Source of the DNA: Lycorma delicatula
Taxonomy: Eukaryota; Arthropoda; Insecta; Hemiptera; Fulgoridae
Direction of reading: 5' to 3'
Length of the DNA stretch: 64,000 nucleotides
NCBI RefSeq assembly: GCF_047948215.1
Contig: NC_134455.1
Span: 149,278,575 to 149,342,574 of the forward strand
In this document: one piece after another, positions 1 through 12,939 of the stretch
How the letters are laid out: each line of letters opens with the position of its first letter
How positions within the stretch are numbered: the stretch's first letter is position 1
Notes under the pieces: generated by a model
What the model saw: the letters and a program-made list of their open reading frames with translations, nothing else
Told to the model about the DNA's origin: nothing
Databases searched by the model: none
Program-made: the position numbers and the translations under genes

Positions 1-330
1 GATAACGTGGACTGAATCGTCCGATGGTCGTTACACGCTTGGTATTTTCCTCCATATGAGAAGTATGCAGGTAGTAAGGTGGATTTTCTCCAATCGGCAA
101 ATTACTCAGTTTCTTTCTGGACTTGATGTTTTTCGATACAGGTTGGCCAAATTTAGTTTGATAAATTCAGACTTGGGTTCAGAATGTAGGGCCATTGATG
201 ATGTTCACCGTGTCTTATATGTCTGCTGAATGTACCAAGATAGGATTCTGAATGTACCAAAGGTGCTAGAAGGTTTGCGAGGATCAATTCTATTTTGATC
301 TATAAATTAATTGGAAAACCAAAAGGGAAT
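1..330 (+). pseudogene. R1-like LINE ORF2 C-terminal fragment, cut by window edge
   Basis: Reading from base 2, an uninterrupted frame runs to a TGA at 227-229. It has the layout of the region after the reverse transcriptase in R1-type LINEs: a GRYT-like segment, then RQITQFLSGLDVFRYRLAKF, then a spaced Cys/His set (EC, VHRVLYVC) that matches the degenerate zinc-knuckle end of these proteins. After the TGA the same frame continues with plausible tail sequence (YQDRILNVPKVLEGLRG) until a second stop near 290, so the copy is broken. The catalytic domains would lie to the left of the window. The clade rests on motif spacing alone. The retroelement origin is firmer than the R1 assignment. Confidence 0.55.
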
Positions 331-1200
331 GGAATATAATTTCTGGCTTCTTTATGTTCTTAGCCCTGCGGAGGATGGCTGAGGAGTCTAATTCTAATAT
401 AGATGTATAGATAGAATAGCTACCGGGGTGGCTAGGGGCCCGCCTGGGTGCTTACTTCAAGGTAAGCGTTTTGGCCTATCTTTTGAGCTCCGGTTAGCTG
501 AGATATTTGCTATTAGGTTGATAATGGATGTATGGAGAATTCTTTGACGGAGCTGCATTGTGGTAGGTGTAGGCATTAATCTCGTTCTGAAAGCGGACCA
601 AAACAGAGAGGTATAGGGTATGTATTCATTAGAGGCTTATTAAATTTGTAAATATGTTTCTTGATTTTATGTAAAGAGAACTTTGACCATTAATTTGCAG
701 GAAAAAATTGTCGTTGCGATCAACAGGTTTTGTTGGTATGAGGATAATATTTTTCTCGTTTAAAGACTCAAACAAGTGTTGATCTCAGTGCGTAGTCTAA
801 CTGAAGTTATGTATAGGAAGAGTTTTTGCGTGAAACCTTCGGTCTTAGTAGAAGGTGCAGGGATGTGTTTCAGCGAATCGGTTAATTTGACAGTTGAGGG
901 TTGTATGTAATGGTATGTCGTCGTGGTTTGAAGAAGACATACGAAGGCGATAGTAGATTTTGTAAATACACCGATGGAAATGTTTGCTGAGGATTTGCAT
1001 CCGTGGCATCCTGACAGAGGCCAAACTGATGATTCTGTTGTGTTTTCAAGTTTAGAGGGTCTAAAAGACGACCTCCGGTAAAACCATCTGGGCTAGGAAC
1101 GAGGGGTGGTGTGCCGTCAGGGATCGTCACAAGGCGGGTGTCTTTGCCTAAGGGGTCAGGATGCAATTATGGCTTCAGTGAGTCGTTTTTTACCAAATAA
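331..1200. other. GC-raised block after the LINE tail, possible 3' UTR
   Basis: This stretch is clearly richer in G and C than the AT-rich DNA that begins near 1200. It directly follows the LINE C-terminus, so it may be that element's 3' untranslated region. No poly(A) tail or target duplication marks its end. A 94-codon open frame on the minus strand (882-1166) resembles no family I know. I do not call it a gene. Confidence 0.25.
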
Positions 1201-2395
1201 GTACAGGAAATATTGACTCTCGGGATGAAAAAAAAGTACGAGTGTCTATATTGTCATTACAAAGAAGATATAAACATGGAACTCGCATCATATATCCTTA
1301 CATCTTTTGGAGCTTCAGGGAAATTCAGATGGATCGAAACTGTTGAGCGACTAGATTAGATACTCAAGCAGGAAAACTTAGTTTTGCTGAATATGTTGGG
1401 TTCGACTAGAAATGATGTTCAATTTCAAAATAATATTAAATGTGGCAAGATAAAATACTTTCTTACCTGGGCATGAAAATAAAAGTAGTATCAGATAAAT
1501 CCGTCAGAAAGCATATGGATATTAAGTCGAAATGTTCCACGATCTCATTTCTTTGTACGTAGAGAAAAGGACTTTTTCTTAAAATGCAAATTGGCAAAAC
1601 ATATTCATTAAAAATCATCGTTCGTTTTATAAGCGAGGTACTGTGTGTTATATACGTTAAAGTTTTCCTCCAAAGAAAGTAACGGATGAAACTCCTTAGA
1701 GTTTAGTGTTGTTGCCGCTTCTTATAAATGTGTGCTTAACTGTATACAATGTGTATGTAGCTCAATCACTGAAGTTAGTGATGTTCTCCCACCACCGAAA
1801 TTTCTCAGGATGATGTTACATTTGAGTATCAAATATTTTTCAAAAGATGGTGGCAATAATCAAACCCTGATAAATACATTATAACAAAATGTCATCTAAA
1901 TAACCGGTTAGCTTCTAACCGATTACGATTTTTATTCAGAGAAAAGCAATTACATATAATAAACATCCGAGTATTTAGGAATTCGATAGCAGATCCCTTT
2001 CCTTTAAAACCATTTACAACTGTAAATCAAGAAAACTAAAAACAAATAATTACATCGTTCGGAAGTTATTGATTTAACTGGAGAGAGCCAGTTCTAAGTT
2101 CACCATTTGATCACTTTATAATCAGCAGAGTGCTGTTGTCCTGTCTGGTTTGTGTAGTTTAATCGAACGAATATTTCTGCGTGCATGATCTGTTGAAAAT
2201 TGTTGTTACCTGTTTCACATTTTTTTTTATTTTTATATTGTAAAATTTTAAAAAGAAACTAAAATTTATATCATTTCGAGTTTGATAATGGAGAAAAGCG
2301 GGAAGGGTGAATGTAAACAATTTGCCATTTTGGCATGATGATATTACCGCATAAGCTTAAAGCTTGTCCGTGAAGTATGGAAATTGAATTATGTA
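1201..2395. other. AT-rich stretch, nothing recognised
   Basis: No coding, RNA or repeat signature that I can support. Short A/T runs only. Confidence 0.5.
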
Positions 2396-2480
2396 GCGTA
2401 TGAAAAATTCCATGTCTTACCAAGATTCGAACCCAGGATCTCCGGATGAAAGGCCGAGACGCTACCACTTCGCTCTTATT
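2396..2480 (-). repeat. tRNA-derived SINE head, family A copy 1
   Basis: On the minus strand this reads as a degenerate tRNA. A box-A-like AGTGGTAGCG is followed by an anticodon-arm-like CGGCCTTTCATCCGG, then a good B box, GGGTTCGAATC (rc of 2424-2434). Downstream comes GGTAAGACATGGAATTTTTCA, shared with the copy at 5.2 kb. The acceptor stem does not close and the TTC anticodon-like triplet sits in an odd loop, so this is a SINE promoter region rather than a working tRNA. The body downstream (toward 2280) is too diverged to bound. Confidence 0.6.
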
Positions 2481-5224
2481 ATTGGAATACAAATTTTTAT
2501 TATCATATTTTTTTAAACAAATAAATGTTTTCTTGTTTCCTTTCGAAAAAAATCATTTCTTCCCTTCAAGACAGAGATAAGTATTATTTCATTTTTACGT
2601 TCACTTATTTTCCCATTTTGATAAAAATGCTTAGAAAATTTTTCAAATATTGTAGTTTACGAGGCAAAAAATTCATCATTTCATAATAATTATTTTAGTT
2701 GATTTTAAAGAAAACTGGTTTTGGGTAGAAAAAGTGTTCCTTTATATAAAACATCGGCGCGTTGGTGCTGACAGTTTGTGAAGGTATGTAGAATTAATAA
2801 GCTTTCGCTCGACGTGATTATTTAGCTTATAACAGAATTTAATGGTAGACTAAGATCATATTGTAATATTTATAATATACATAACCAATTACCAATTTAC
2901 CAATTAATAGGTAACAACATTATTATTATTTTATTTTTGTTTTAATAAGTTATTAAAGCATTTATACTTTATACTGCAATTATTTTACCATATTAGCAAA
3001 TTATTATAACTAAATTAGTCGGCTATTATTTTTTTAACATCTTAATTTTATTTTCAAGAATTCGTATGTGAACTGGAACGTAAAACTATACTATCTCAGT
3101 AAATATTTTTTGATGTTATACTAAATTTTGTATAAGTTCCTAATTTTTATATTCATTTACTAATTTCACTTACTTTATTAATTAATAAAGTTAGTTAATT
3201 TTACTAACTTTACTAATATTTGTATAAATTCCAGAAAAAAAACAAAAGGTCTGGTTTGATTTATTTTTTATTTACGAATAAAAATTTGAATGATCTTCTA
3301 TTTAATATGACGCACATTATTCAAAAATAATTTTGGATTAATTGTTGTGAGTTTTCCTTTGTCAAAAGTTGAACTTTTTCGTAAGAAAGTATAAATTTAC
3401 TGATGTTTTACAATTTCAGTTGTTTTGTTACCTTTCTAACTATTTTCTTGTAACGTAAATGAGGCGTGATCAAGATTGATGCCATAATGTTTACGTAAAA
3501 TGACCGGTATCAATCGTATTTATTTCTCTTTTAGTTTTACGCTTAAGTTACTTTCATCATCAATATTATTATTAATTTTCTTTAATTAAATTCGTCGTTA
3601 TCGAATGTTATTAAAAATTATCTTAATATTTGATTTAACGCATTCATTGCGCATACCTTAAATTCGCATTCATTTCATTAGATTAAGTACAGAACTAATT
3701 GTTCTAATATTTATTATTGTACTTATTTCATTAGCCAGTCGTATGATTTTAACAAAATTTTATTGTGCACTTAAGAAGTTTGTAAACAAGCAATGTAGAG
3801 AATAAAAAAAAAAAAAAAACAGAAAGAAATAATTAAACGTTTTATTTAACTACATTAATTTTATTTAATGCAGCATTACATTAATTCAGTTCAAGTTCAC
3901 GTTTGAATGGCTAAATTATCCTTGCCGGAATCTAAATTAAATTAAAAATAATTTTTATGAATAACAAATTTTAAAACAACGAGATGATAATACACAAATA
4001 TTTATAGTAATTCAATAACGAAACTATTTCTCGGACCAAGAACTGGAATTGTAGCACATTTATTGTAATGCATTCTTAGATTCGGCTTCACCGTAACTGA
4101 AATTTATGTTATTCATAAATATATAATGAGATAATTAAATATAATTGTCGGGGAATTATTTCACATATTTTCAGCAAGAGAGGTTAATTTACATAATTCA
4201 ATCGTTTATACAGAGATTGTTTGAATCTACCACTCAATCGGATAAAAATACTTAAAGGAAGGTATAAATGAAACTTAATCCGATGTTTACATAGTAAGTT
4301 ACTGTAAAAATGAAGGCTGTATAAACATAGATCCCGAAAATACTTTGTTTTTCAGAAAAAATAAACGAATAAGGAATTTTAATTTTTTGATCGCAAAGGC
4401 GGCTCATATTAATTTTTAAATGCTTACTTTGAAATATTTTTACTGTAAAATTATGGTCTTTTTCTTCTCTTTAATTACAACAATAAGATGTCAATTATGT
4501 CGATAGGTTTTTAATCGATTCCCGACTAAATTCTGTTATTTTTCCTCATTCTTCATTCTTCATTTTTTTTTTACTTTATTTATGTCATAAGCAAAAGTCA
4601 GATTTCAAACTGCCGATCTATCGAACGAATTTACAGAAGATTGTTAGAGCAACGATTGTTAGGTAAATTTTAAAATAATTTAAGACAACGTTCGGGATAA
4701 AGAAATAATTTTACTCCAGAGTGTTTCTTTATTAGGAAAATGTTCTTAAATCAAGTAGCAGTGCTTGAAATTATCGTTAAATATTTTTAGATAATGTAAT
4801 TAGAAAGAGCAATTAACTCGAGTTCAAGTCTTTTTATTAACAAGTAAACAAAGTATGCTATTATTATTTGGTTTTAAAAATAACCATGAGAATTTAATCG
4901 GCTTGTTATTTTACTGAAACGAAACGGTTACAAAAAAGCTAACAAAGCGATTAAATCTCATGCAAAATATCTTTTCGTTTTAGAATTTCAGCGTTTATCG
5001 TTTTCAAAATTTTACCTGTAGGCAGATTGCTTGAAATCGTACAATGATATGTCCTTTACTTCGCGATCAAATGCTTAAAATATTAGCTATTAAAAGATAT
5101 TTTTTCTGAGCTACCATTTTGAAAATTGAAAAATTAAAAGTTCGATTTTTCTTTACTTTTTTTTTAACCTCTGGGACCACCGTTAGATATTGGTTCAGAG
5201 GATAAAATGAATGACAAGTAGCGT
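2481..5224. other. AT-rich stretch, nothing recognised
   Basis: Very AT-rich, with many A and T runs (for example the A run near 3805-3820). No open frame with a recognisable family, no RNA gene and no clear repeat boundaries were found. Confidence 0.5.
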
Positions 5225-5308
5225 GTGAAAAATGCCATGCCCTACCGGGATTCGAACCCAGAACCTCCGGATGAAAACCCGCGACGCTATCATTCTTGCC
5301 AACATTTT
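5225..5308 (-). repeat. tRNA-derived SINE head, family A copy 2
   Basis: Reverse-complement reading gives GATAGCGTCGCGGGTTTTCATCCGGAGG with an intact B box, GGGTTCGAATC (rc near 5249-5259). It is followed by GGTAGGGCATGGCATTTTTC, closely matching the copy at 2.4 kb. The shared stretch covers both the tRNA-like head and the first bases of the body, so the two are copies of one SINE family, not two independent decayed tRNAs. The 76-codon plus-strand frame over this site is a by-product of the repeat. Confidence 0.6.
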
Positions 5309-8300
5309 TATTTACTTTTCGGTAAACTTCGGTTTAAAGACTACCAACAGTTCACCCGACACAATCTTAGTTTAATTAAAATTACATTTCGGCTTAAACT
5401 TTTTTTATTTATTGTCAGAAAAGCAAAGGAATACATGAAAAAGCATGCGAACTAATTACGTTTCTTTATCATCTTGCAGCACAAAGTTAAGTTATTATTG
5501 ATGCAAATTTTACTTCCGTTCCAAAAACAACGGTCTTATCTTTCATAAATTAATTTTTTTTTTATCTTCTTATGAAAAAATACAAACATAGTTAGAAATG
5601 TATAGCATTCTGATTAATTACCGTAACTGTGTACTTCAACCATAAAAGAGTAATTTCTTATATTTAGAAAAAATTAATTTATAACTTGTTAATATATTCA
5701 TAAAACTACGCAAGGTATCTTAACCAGTAATTACAGAACAACAAAACTTCAAATCGTCGTTTTTAATAGTTTTATCATAAAACTTCAGAAATATAAAATA
5801 AAAATCGAATTCGTATGAAAAATATGTTTAAGTTTAAAAGGTATTACTTGTAATAATTCTTGGAATTGTTTTTTTAGTCGTGGCTGAATTTTTTAGTAAT
5901 GATTTAATTACTATTTTTTTGCAAATGTTTACTTTGACGAAGTCAATAGTCAGAAGATTACTTAAACCTATTACTAAGTTTTACAGTGGCGTAACGGTCT
6001 AGAGAACTACAGTAACGTTAAATGTAAGGAATAAATTAAGCAAAAACAGGGTGTTTTGTTTGACCGTAAAAGGCGTTGAGTGATTAAAACTGAAGATATA
6101 TTTATTGCATTTCTTTGTATAGGTACAACAATAATAAAATAAATTGTCTCTTATGTTTTATTGTTTCGATAACGTGGTCTGTTTACTGAAATTCCTTGCA
6201 TAAATAAAAAAAAGAAATGGGTTGCCATTAATTTTAAAATGAAGGATTAGGCGGTTGGGGTAAAAGAGCTGTTACCGATAATTATTGACTAGTTTGTATT
6301 ACAGTTTGGAATGTTTTAAAGTACATTCATATCTTAGTATTTTAATACAGTTTTGAAGTTACCGCTATTTATTAGAACCCTCGCATGAAAAAAACTATAA
6401 ACTTGGTAAACTTTCATTTTCGGGAAGAGCTTATGATTTTCTGATTCTCCAATTTGAAATAAATTTAATTAGTTACTTGTTTACTTATACGTGCACATAT
6501 TCCGTACATTTTATGGGTAATTTAATTTATGAATAACTTTATTTAATTAACGCGTCTTCTTAAATATAATATAATCGATAAATCTTTGACGAGGCAAAGA
6601 AAGAGAGTAATGTTTGTTTTTTACGTACAATTCATCGAGTTTTGCATAACACCGATCTAAAATTTAACATCAGAGCTTACGCACATTCTAACAAGTTCTA
6701 AAACTCTTCTTAGCCATCAAAAAGAAAGTAGACCAATATTTTTATTCATTTCCCTGAATTTATATCGATAAAAGAGAACATAAGGCAGTCATATATAGCA
6801 TTCGAGAAACTAACGAAGAGTGGGGAAGAATCATTACCGACCGACCTTCTGCCTGAAGGAAAATAAAAAGAATGCGTTCAGTTTGTTTGTGTTGTTGATT
6901 AATTAGGTAGGTCCTTATTGAAATGTATCCACAAAGTCTATCTACAACACGTTTATATTTATACTAAAGAAGGAGTATCTAAATAAGTGGCTTCAAACTT
7001 ATTCAGACACTTCATTTAGAAACTGAATCTATTAAATCTATTAAAAGTAATAATGAATAGAATTTGACAGCTTTTCCTATTTTTTCTATTTTTTTTTTTT
7101 TAGTTAAAACGAAAAATTATTTTGTTATTTGATTACTGAATTGCAACTGAAAAAAGGAAGATCAAGCCGACAGAGCTTGAACTCTAAAGAAGAAAATATA
7201 GACTATGTTAAAAGACATAAAATCATAGGACATTCAGAAACAGTAGCGGTTAGAACATTTTTTTAATAAGAAAATCGAGGGAATACAGTTATCGTAGACA
7301 ACCTGTTTGAGGAAGATTATACTCAACTTAGAAAGTAATGAAATAAAAATTAAGCAGAACAAATCAAATCAATTGCACCATCAAGAACGAAGTAGCATTT
7401 ACAAGAATTCCTTTCTCTGTATGATCGACACAGTGTCAAAAATTCAAAATCGAATTTGAAGAAAGTAAGTCTATTCCTTCTGTACAGAGGAAGAACTAAG
7501 GAATAGTAACATAAATATCGGTATTCGAGTATATTTTCTTTCAACACTTTGAAAAATAAAACAGTCATTAAAAATAAAACAGTTGTCATTAAAACAGGTG
7601 AAAATTAAAGTAGAGACCAACTGGTGGTGGAAAAAAACTAACTCGTTCGTTCAAAAAGGAAAGGTATAAGATAAAACTGAAGTCTTCCTTCTCAGAACAG
7701 AAATTTTTTCTTAAAATTAACGTAGAAGATATGAATGGTAAAGCGCAAGAAAATAGGTGGAAGGACACCAGTTCAATTAAGCTTGGGCAAAAAGTATGTG
7801 GCGCGACGAAAAAGTGAAAGTTTGTCGAAAGGTTATTGATTTACAATAACTTCGGAAGCACACAGTGGAAGAGGTAATAAAGGAGGTGATAATATTCAAG
7901 ATAATAGAAGTTAGCCTGTCGAACGAGAGGAATGAAGTCTATACTGCAAAAAATTTTATCTATTTTTTCTCGGTCTTTTAAAATTTAAAAGATATGTTTT
8001 GTACAGTATGAAAAGTAAAGAGTACGATTTAATTCGAACGATAAACAAGATAAGATAAAAAAAAGATGAAATTTCAATTTTTGTCAGAATGAATAAAAAA
8101 AATAATAACGCGAGATAAATTACCTGAAAATTTAATCGTTAACAGTTTTAAGAAAGTTGTTCGCGAAGACGAACTGGTATCGTGAAACAGAATTTAGAAG
8201 TGTGATAATGGAACTAATAAGAGTGAAAATTAATGTACAAACATTTCTAAATAAAAAGCTAGTAAATAATTAATCAGCGACTACTTATTAACCGATATTA

Positions 8301-10345
8301 CTGACGAATATGTTTATCCATCTTATTTACATGTGTTTTAACCGATTGTTGAGAAAAAAGTACGGTATTATTTTCGGTGGCATAGTTGGAGTGGGGGTGA
8401 AAATGAATTTTCATTACGTTATGAGTAGTACTAAAATAACATTCACTTAAATAAGTGGTTTCTTTTAATAGATGTAAAACATTTTGTGATTCAAAAATTT
8501 GAAGAACTAGACTTGAACGGGGCATGTTAGAAGCGTGGTTCGTTACGATGTTCCAAGTTGAAACGTTGACGTTTATTTATCTGCGGTATTGTTAGCAATA
8601 TTAAATCAAAGTAAAAAAAAATATATTAAAACCAAATTAAATTAACGGAAAGGCGGCCTTCTTGCGGAGAACTGCGTAAGATTTTCTTCAAATATAAAAA
8701 CCAAGTTAACAGTTTTATTAGTATTTTTTTGCTTTACCATAATTTTTCAGCTCCATAACTTTTATTTTTCAGAGAAAAAAATGATACTAAAAACTAATGA
8801 ATATTAATTTAAGTTATCCACATTTCAGAAATAAAGAATTGCTGTCTAATTATGTCGTCCCAAATACATTTATTATAATAAAAGACCAATTTTAAAAGAT
8901 TAAACTCGAATATAGTACATCTGTGCAAGAAACAAAAAATCAAAATACTAAAAAAGAAAGAGCTGTTATTGTTTTTTTTTTCGTTTTTCATTATTATTAT
9001 AGCGCGTGCGCTCGTGTGTTTTGTGTACGTTTAGCAAAATATATTAGCATTTAGTAAGCAATTTTTACCAGTTATTTGCAGTGTTCTAAGAAACATAAAT
9101 TACAAACTTAGAATGGAAAAATTGGATTGTTTTCTCTTTACAATGTATTTTGACTAAAATTCCATAATTAAAAAAAAATTATTTTGTTAAAATATTATTA
9201 CGTTTCAATAAATAGGTTACCTAACCCTAACCTTTACACCACAATAATTAATGCACTTTCACTCACTGGTATTGTGATTATCGTTGGCACGAATTAATCT
9301 TTTATTTGAAGTCAGTCGTGTATTAAAAAAAATATAGCTTTAATGGTGGCAAATGTTAAGATTTTTCAAAACAATGTTTAATTAAGTAATAAAATAACGA
9401 GACTTCGTTAAAACTATTAAGAAATCGACTAGTAATATCTTTTTTTTTACGTTCAGAACGAATACGTTCAATACGAATAAATAATCGTTCAATACTAATT
9501 TTACATCCCCTCCAAAGATTGGGTTTAAATCTAACGTGTGGTAATAATTTCAGGCAGAAACAGTTCCTCATAGTTTAAGGTTTTTTTTTAGCCAGCATTC
9601 TTTGAATTCCGGCTAGGTCTACCGGTTAGGATAATGTACAAGATTAATTTTTTGTTGCTGTTTACAGAATTTCGTTTACGTTATTTTTTCATAGCTTGCG
9701 TACGTAATAATAGTATGTAAAAAATACATTTACTTATATCTGAATGAAGAGCAGGTAAAACCTTTTTCATATTTGTGTACACTCAAACCAGTCGCGTGCA
9801 GAATTGTCGCATAACTATCTCATTTATTTAGAAAACTAGACCCTCAACAGAACGCTGATCATCAGAAAGCTGATGATCAAGCTAACCTTGAGTCATAAAA
9901 ACGATTATTTATGTAAAACTTACTGTCACAGATGCAGTATTGCAGTACGAGATGGCACTATCGATTTATAATGCATTATACTTCAATAACTACTTTAAAG
10001 TATTTGTTTATCTGTGGAATTTAAATACTCTTTATGTTACAATATTTCAAAAACTGCACTAAAATAAGTGCATGATCGGTATTCTTTAGACTTAAATATA
10101 AGTATGTTATACGTTAAATATTCAATAAAGAATTTTTCTGTGTCTGATTAAGCTAATATTGTTTTACTACCAAGTAATTTTGTAAGCGAAGAAGAAAAAA
10201 TGCCTAATATAATAGTAAATCTTTGATAATTAGTCATAAATTTTATTTCGACCAGTTTTATGTATGAGTAATTAATAATATTAATAACATTAATATTCAT
10301 TACTCCTAAACGTGAAAAGACATTACAAAGCAGTTAATGATTAAT
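5309..10345. other. AT-rich stretch, no gene recognised
   Basis: About 5 kb of AT-rich sequence with scattered A/T runs and short open frames of low-complexity composition (for example near 7350-7589 and 8298-8525). None shows a recognisable domain, and I see no RNA gene or bounded repeat. Confidence 0.5.
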
Positions 10346-10396
10346 ATTAATTTATAATTGTAACAGTCTATAACAAACGGTAGAAACGTTATTTGA
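10346..10396 (+). repeat. 51-bp direct repeat, left copy
   Basis: This segment recurs at 11433-11483 in the same orientation with only two mismatches (shared core AACAAACGGTAGAAA). Flanks on both sides differ, so it is a discrete repeat unit. It could be the end of a dispersed element or a remnant of a local duplication. I do not recognise the family. Confidence 0.7.
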
Positions 10397-10939
10397 TCAT
10401 AATTACAGTATGTTAGGTAATAGGAAATAAATATTATTATTCTTATTAATCTGGATGTTTTTTTTATAAATTAGAAAAAAATAATTACGAATAGGGGGCG
10501 AAAGAAAAACCAGAGGGACCATCAGCATTAAAAGTTAATCTTCCTTAAACCTCTATCGCTCGCCTTTCAGCAAAAGCCAACAGAAATTCTGTGTTATTCC
10601 GATACATGCTAGAATTAATGGTTTTACTACATCATTAAAAATTAACATAAAACTGAAAATACACACTTTTTAAAGATTTATTTTTAATTTAGCTGCTCCA
10701 AGAAGATTTCAATTTAATGTTCTTCCGGGTTGTTAGTTGTGACTGAATATAACTATTCTCCATACGGGAAAAATTATCTTATAAAAAAACGATTAAGAGA
10801 TATACAATAAACGGCCTGTTAACCTACAATTACTGACCGATTTAAATACTATCGGTGAGAATGATCGAGCCATACCGGCCGCGTGATGTTATAAAATGCA
10901 AAGAAGTAAAAGCTATAATAGAAATATAAGAGGACAACG

Positions 10940-11195
10940 TATTAAATAAGGGTTACGCAGCGAGTGAAAGGAAATGACAACAAGGACGGTCTATGTCAAC
11001 TGAGCGGCCCGACTCCGTTTTATCACATATTAAAACCGGGGGACACGGACATTTATGACAACCTGCCGTCATAAAAAGAAACCTTTCAGATTCTAGATTA
11101 TACTCGTCCTGGCGACCGAGCACCGATTCACAACGCATCAAAAAAGAACATTCTAAATTGTCTGACTGACTACTACTTCTCAAGAAATTTAATCG
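10940..11195. other. CpG-raised island between the 51-bp repeats
   Basis: Composition shifts to GC- and CpG-raised sequence (for example TGAGCGGCCCGACTCCG near 11000). A 76-codon frame lies on the minus strand (10953-11183) with several cysteines. I recognise no family, and it could be chance, an exon or a regulatory element. It lies inside the roughly 1-kb segment bracketed by the 51-bp direct repeats. Confidence 0.25.
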
Positions 11196-11432
11196 TATAA
11201 TGTCTGAATTAAATTAATAATTATTCATTTGATGCTCATGTTATGAATTCAATAAATTCATGAAGATTTAATCGATGTGAATTTATATATACAACATTAC
11301 ATAAACAATAAAATATATTGTACTTATTCATAATTTAAACTGTATCATAATTAAATATTACAATTTACATTTGAGTACGATTATAATTTCTTTATATTAA
11401 CCATCTAATGAAATATTAAAGTACCTGACAAA

Positions 11433-11483
11433 ATTAATTTATAATTGTTACAGTCTATAACAAACGGTAGAAAAGTTATTTGA
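11433..11483 (+). repeat. 51-bp direct repeat, right copy
   Basis: Second copy of the segment at 10346-10396, differing by A/T and C/A at one position each. It ends about 70 bp before the target duplication of the SINE at 11574. Confidence 0.7.
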
Positions 11484-11554
11484 CAAACACATACATAAAT
11501 AATATTTTATACATTAAGATTATCTAATTGTGATACGTAGACGAAATTCCATAT

Positions 11555-11880
11555 AATATCTATAAAATCAACCCACCGGGTTGGTCTAGTGGTGAACGCG
11601 TCTTCCAAAATCAGCTGATTTCGAAGTCGAAAGTTCCAGCGTTCAAATCCTAGTAAAGTCAGTTATTTTTACACGGATTTGAATACTAGATCGTGGATAC
11701 CGGTGTTCTTTGGCGGGTTGGGTTTTCACTTAACCACACATCTCAGGAATGGTCGAACTGAGACTGCACAAGACTCATTTACACGCATAATACATATCAT
11801 CCTCTTAAGTATTATCTGAAAGGTAATTACCGGAGGCTAAAGGAAAAAAAGTAAATAAAGGAATATCTATAAAACCAACC
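11555..11880 (+). mobile_element. Complete tRNA-derived SINE (family B) with 19-bp target duplication
   Basis: The insert (11574-11861) is bounded by direct repeats AATATCTATAAAATCAACC (11555-11573) and AATATCTATAAAACCAACC (11862-11880), 18 of 19 identical. This is a target-site duplication typical of LINE-mobilised SINEs. The head has a box A, TGGTCTAGTGG (11582-11592), matching the RNA polymerase III consensus, and a box B-like GTTCAAATCC (11641-11650). A small hairpin, AAATCAGCTGATTT, sits at the anticodon-arm position. An unrelated body of about 180 bp follows, ending in an A-rich tail (AAAGGAAAAAAAGTAAATAAAG). Length is about 288 bp. It differs in sequence from the SINE heads at 2.4, 5.2 and 38.9 kb. 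The partner LINE is unknown. Confidence 0.85.
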
Positions 11881-11910
11881 GACGAAAAAGTTTAATTTTT
11901 TTTCATGTGA

Positions 11911-11960
11911 ATTTTGTACACACAAAAAAAATCCGTAGATTTTTTTTTTGTGTACAAAAT
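11911..11960. repeat. Near-perfect hairpin
   Basis: ATTTTGTACACACAAAAAAAAT and its near reverse complement face each other across a few bases (CCGTA). A further GTGTACAA follows at about 11978, so the motif TTGTACAC/GTGTACAA occurs three times within 70 bp. It could be the core of a small foldback element or a chance AT palindrome beside the SINE. Confidence 0.5.
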
Positions 11961-12939
11961 TTCTATACAATTAATTTGTGTACAATTAAAAGCTTGAATG
12001 ACTATATGTTATCGATTATAAAAGAAAAAAGCTCCATTACATTTTATAAGAAAGGTACTCAGTAATATCGATTACTATACCACCGGTTTATTCAGAATAA
12101 GAAAATGTTTAAAAGAATAATTGTAGAAATTATTTAACTAACCGTATAATAATAAATATCAAATTTTGATGTCACCTGAATTACACTACTATATGAAATT
12201 CCTGCGGATAAAACAAATACATAATTTCGATTTTGTTATTTAGAAAACAGTAGTTATCTGTAACGTCGTAGGATATTATTATATAAGAAAGTTGTAAGGA
12301 AAAAACGGCTTACAGATTCCTGCTAGAAAAGCCTTCCATTTTTAAAGGATTTTAATTACCTACTACTGTCTGGACGTTGTTTCGTTTTTGTTTTAAAACT
12401 AATCAATAGCAATCTAGTTGAAAGGCTTATTTTATTAAACTTATTAAAAAAGTAATTAAATTTATATTCTTAAACTCCTAATGGCAAAGAAAGTTTAACC
12501 TTTTATTAATAAATCAACTTCATTTTTATTATTCATATAATAGTTAATTTTACTATTATTTGCAATTTATTATTCAATCTTTCCTTCCACCTAAAGTAAA
12601 TTTGTTTTTTCATACCGTTTATAAATATTATTGTTTTAAATCATTACACAAATAATTTATTATAAATAAACTTTTACCGTCACGGTTATCAATATATTCT
12701 ATCTGTTTCTTCACAGAGCTCATTTACATTAAATACAAAACTAAATATAGAAATAATAAAATTTTTACAATCACTACTTCTTACGAGATTTTTATTTTTA
12801 TGGATGGATTATTTTGTGATATGAAAAGGATTGTCATTTTTTGTACGTAGAAGTAATTAAGGACAAAAAAAATATTTAAAATTAACTGGTCTATGTTACC
12901 GGCAAAAATAAATTTCTTGATTTTAAATTTTCGGTGTAG
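11961..12939. other. AT-rich stretch, nothing recognised
   Basis: No coding or repeat signature found. Confidence 0.5.

Noticed and set aside
2411..2476. Functional tRNA gene
   Set aside because: Acceptor stem does not pair, and the same diverged body follows in a second copy, so it is a SINE head.
9218..9232. CCTAACCCTAACC resembling telomeric repeat
   Set aside because: Only about two units and not in clean insect (TTAGG)n phase. Likely chance.
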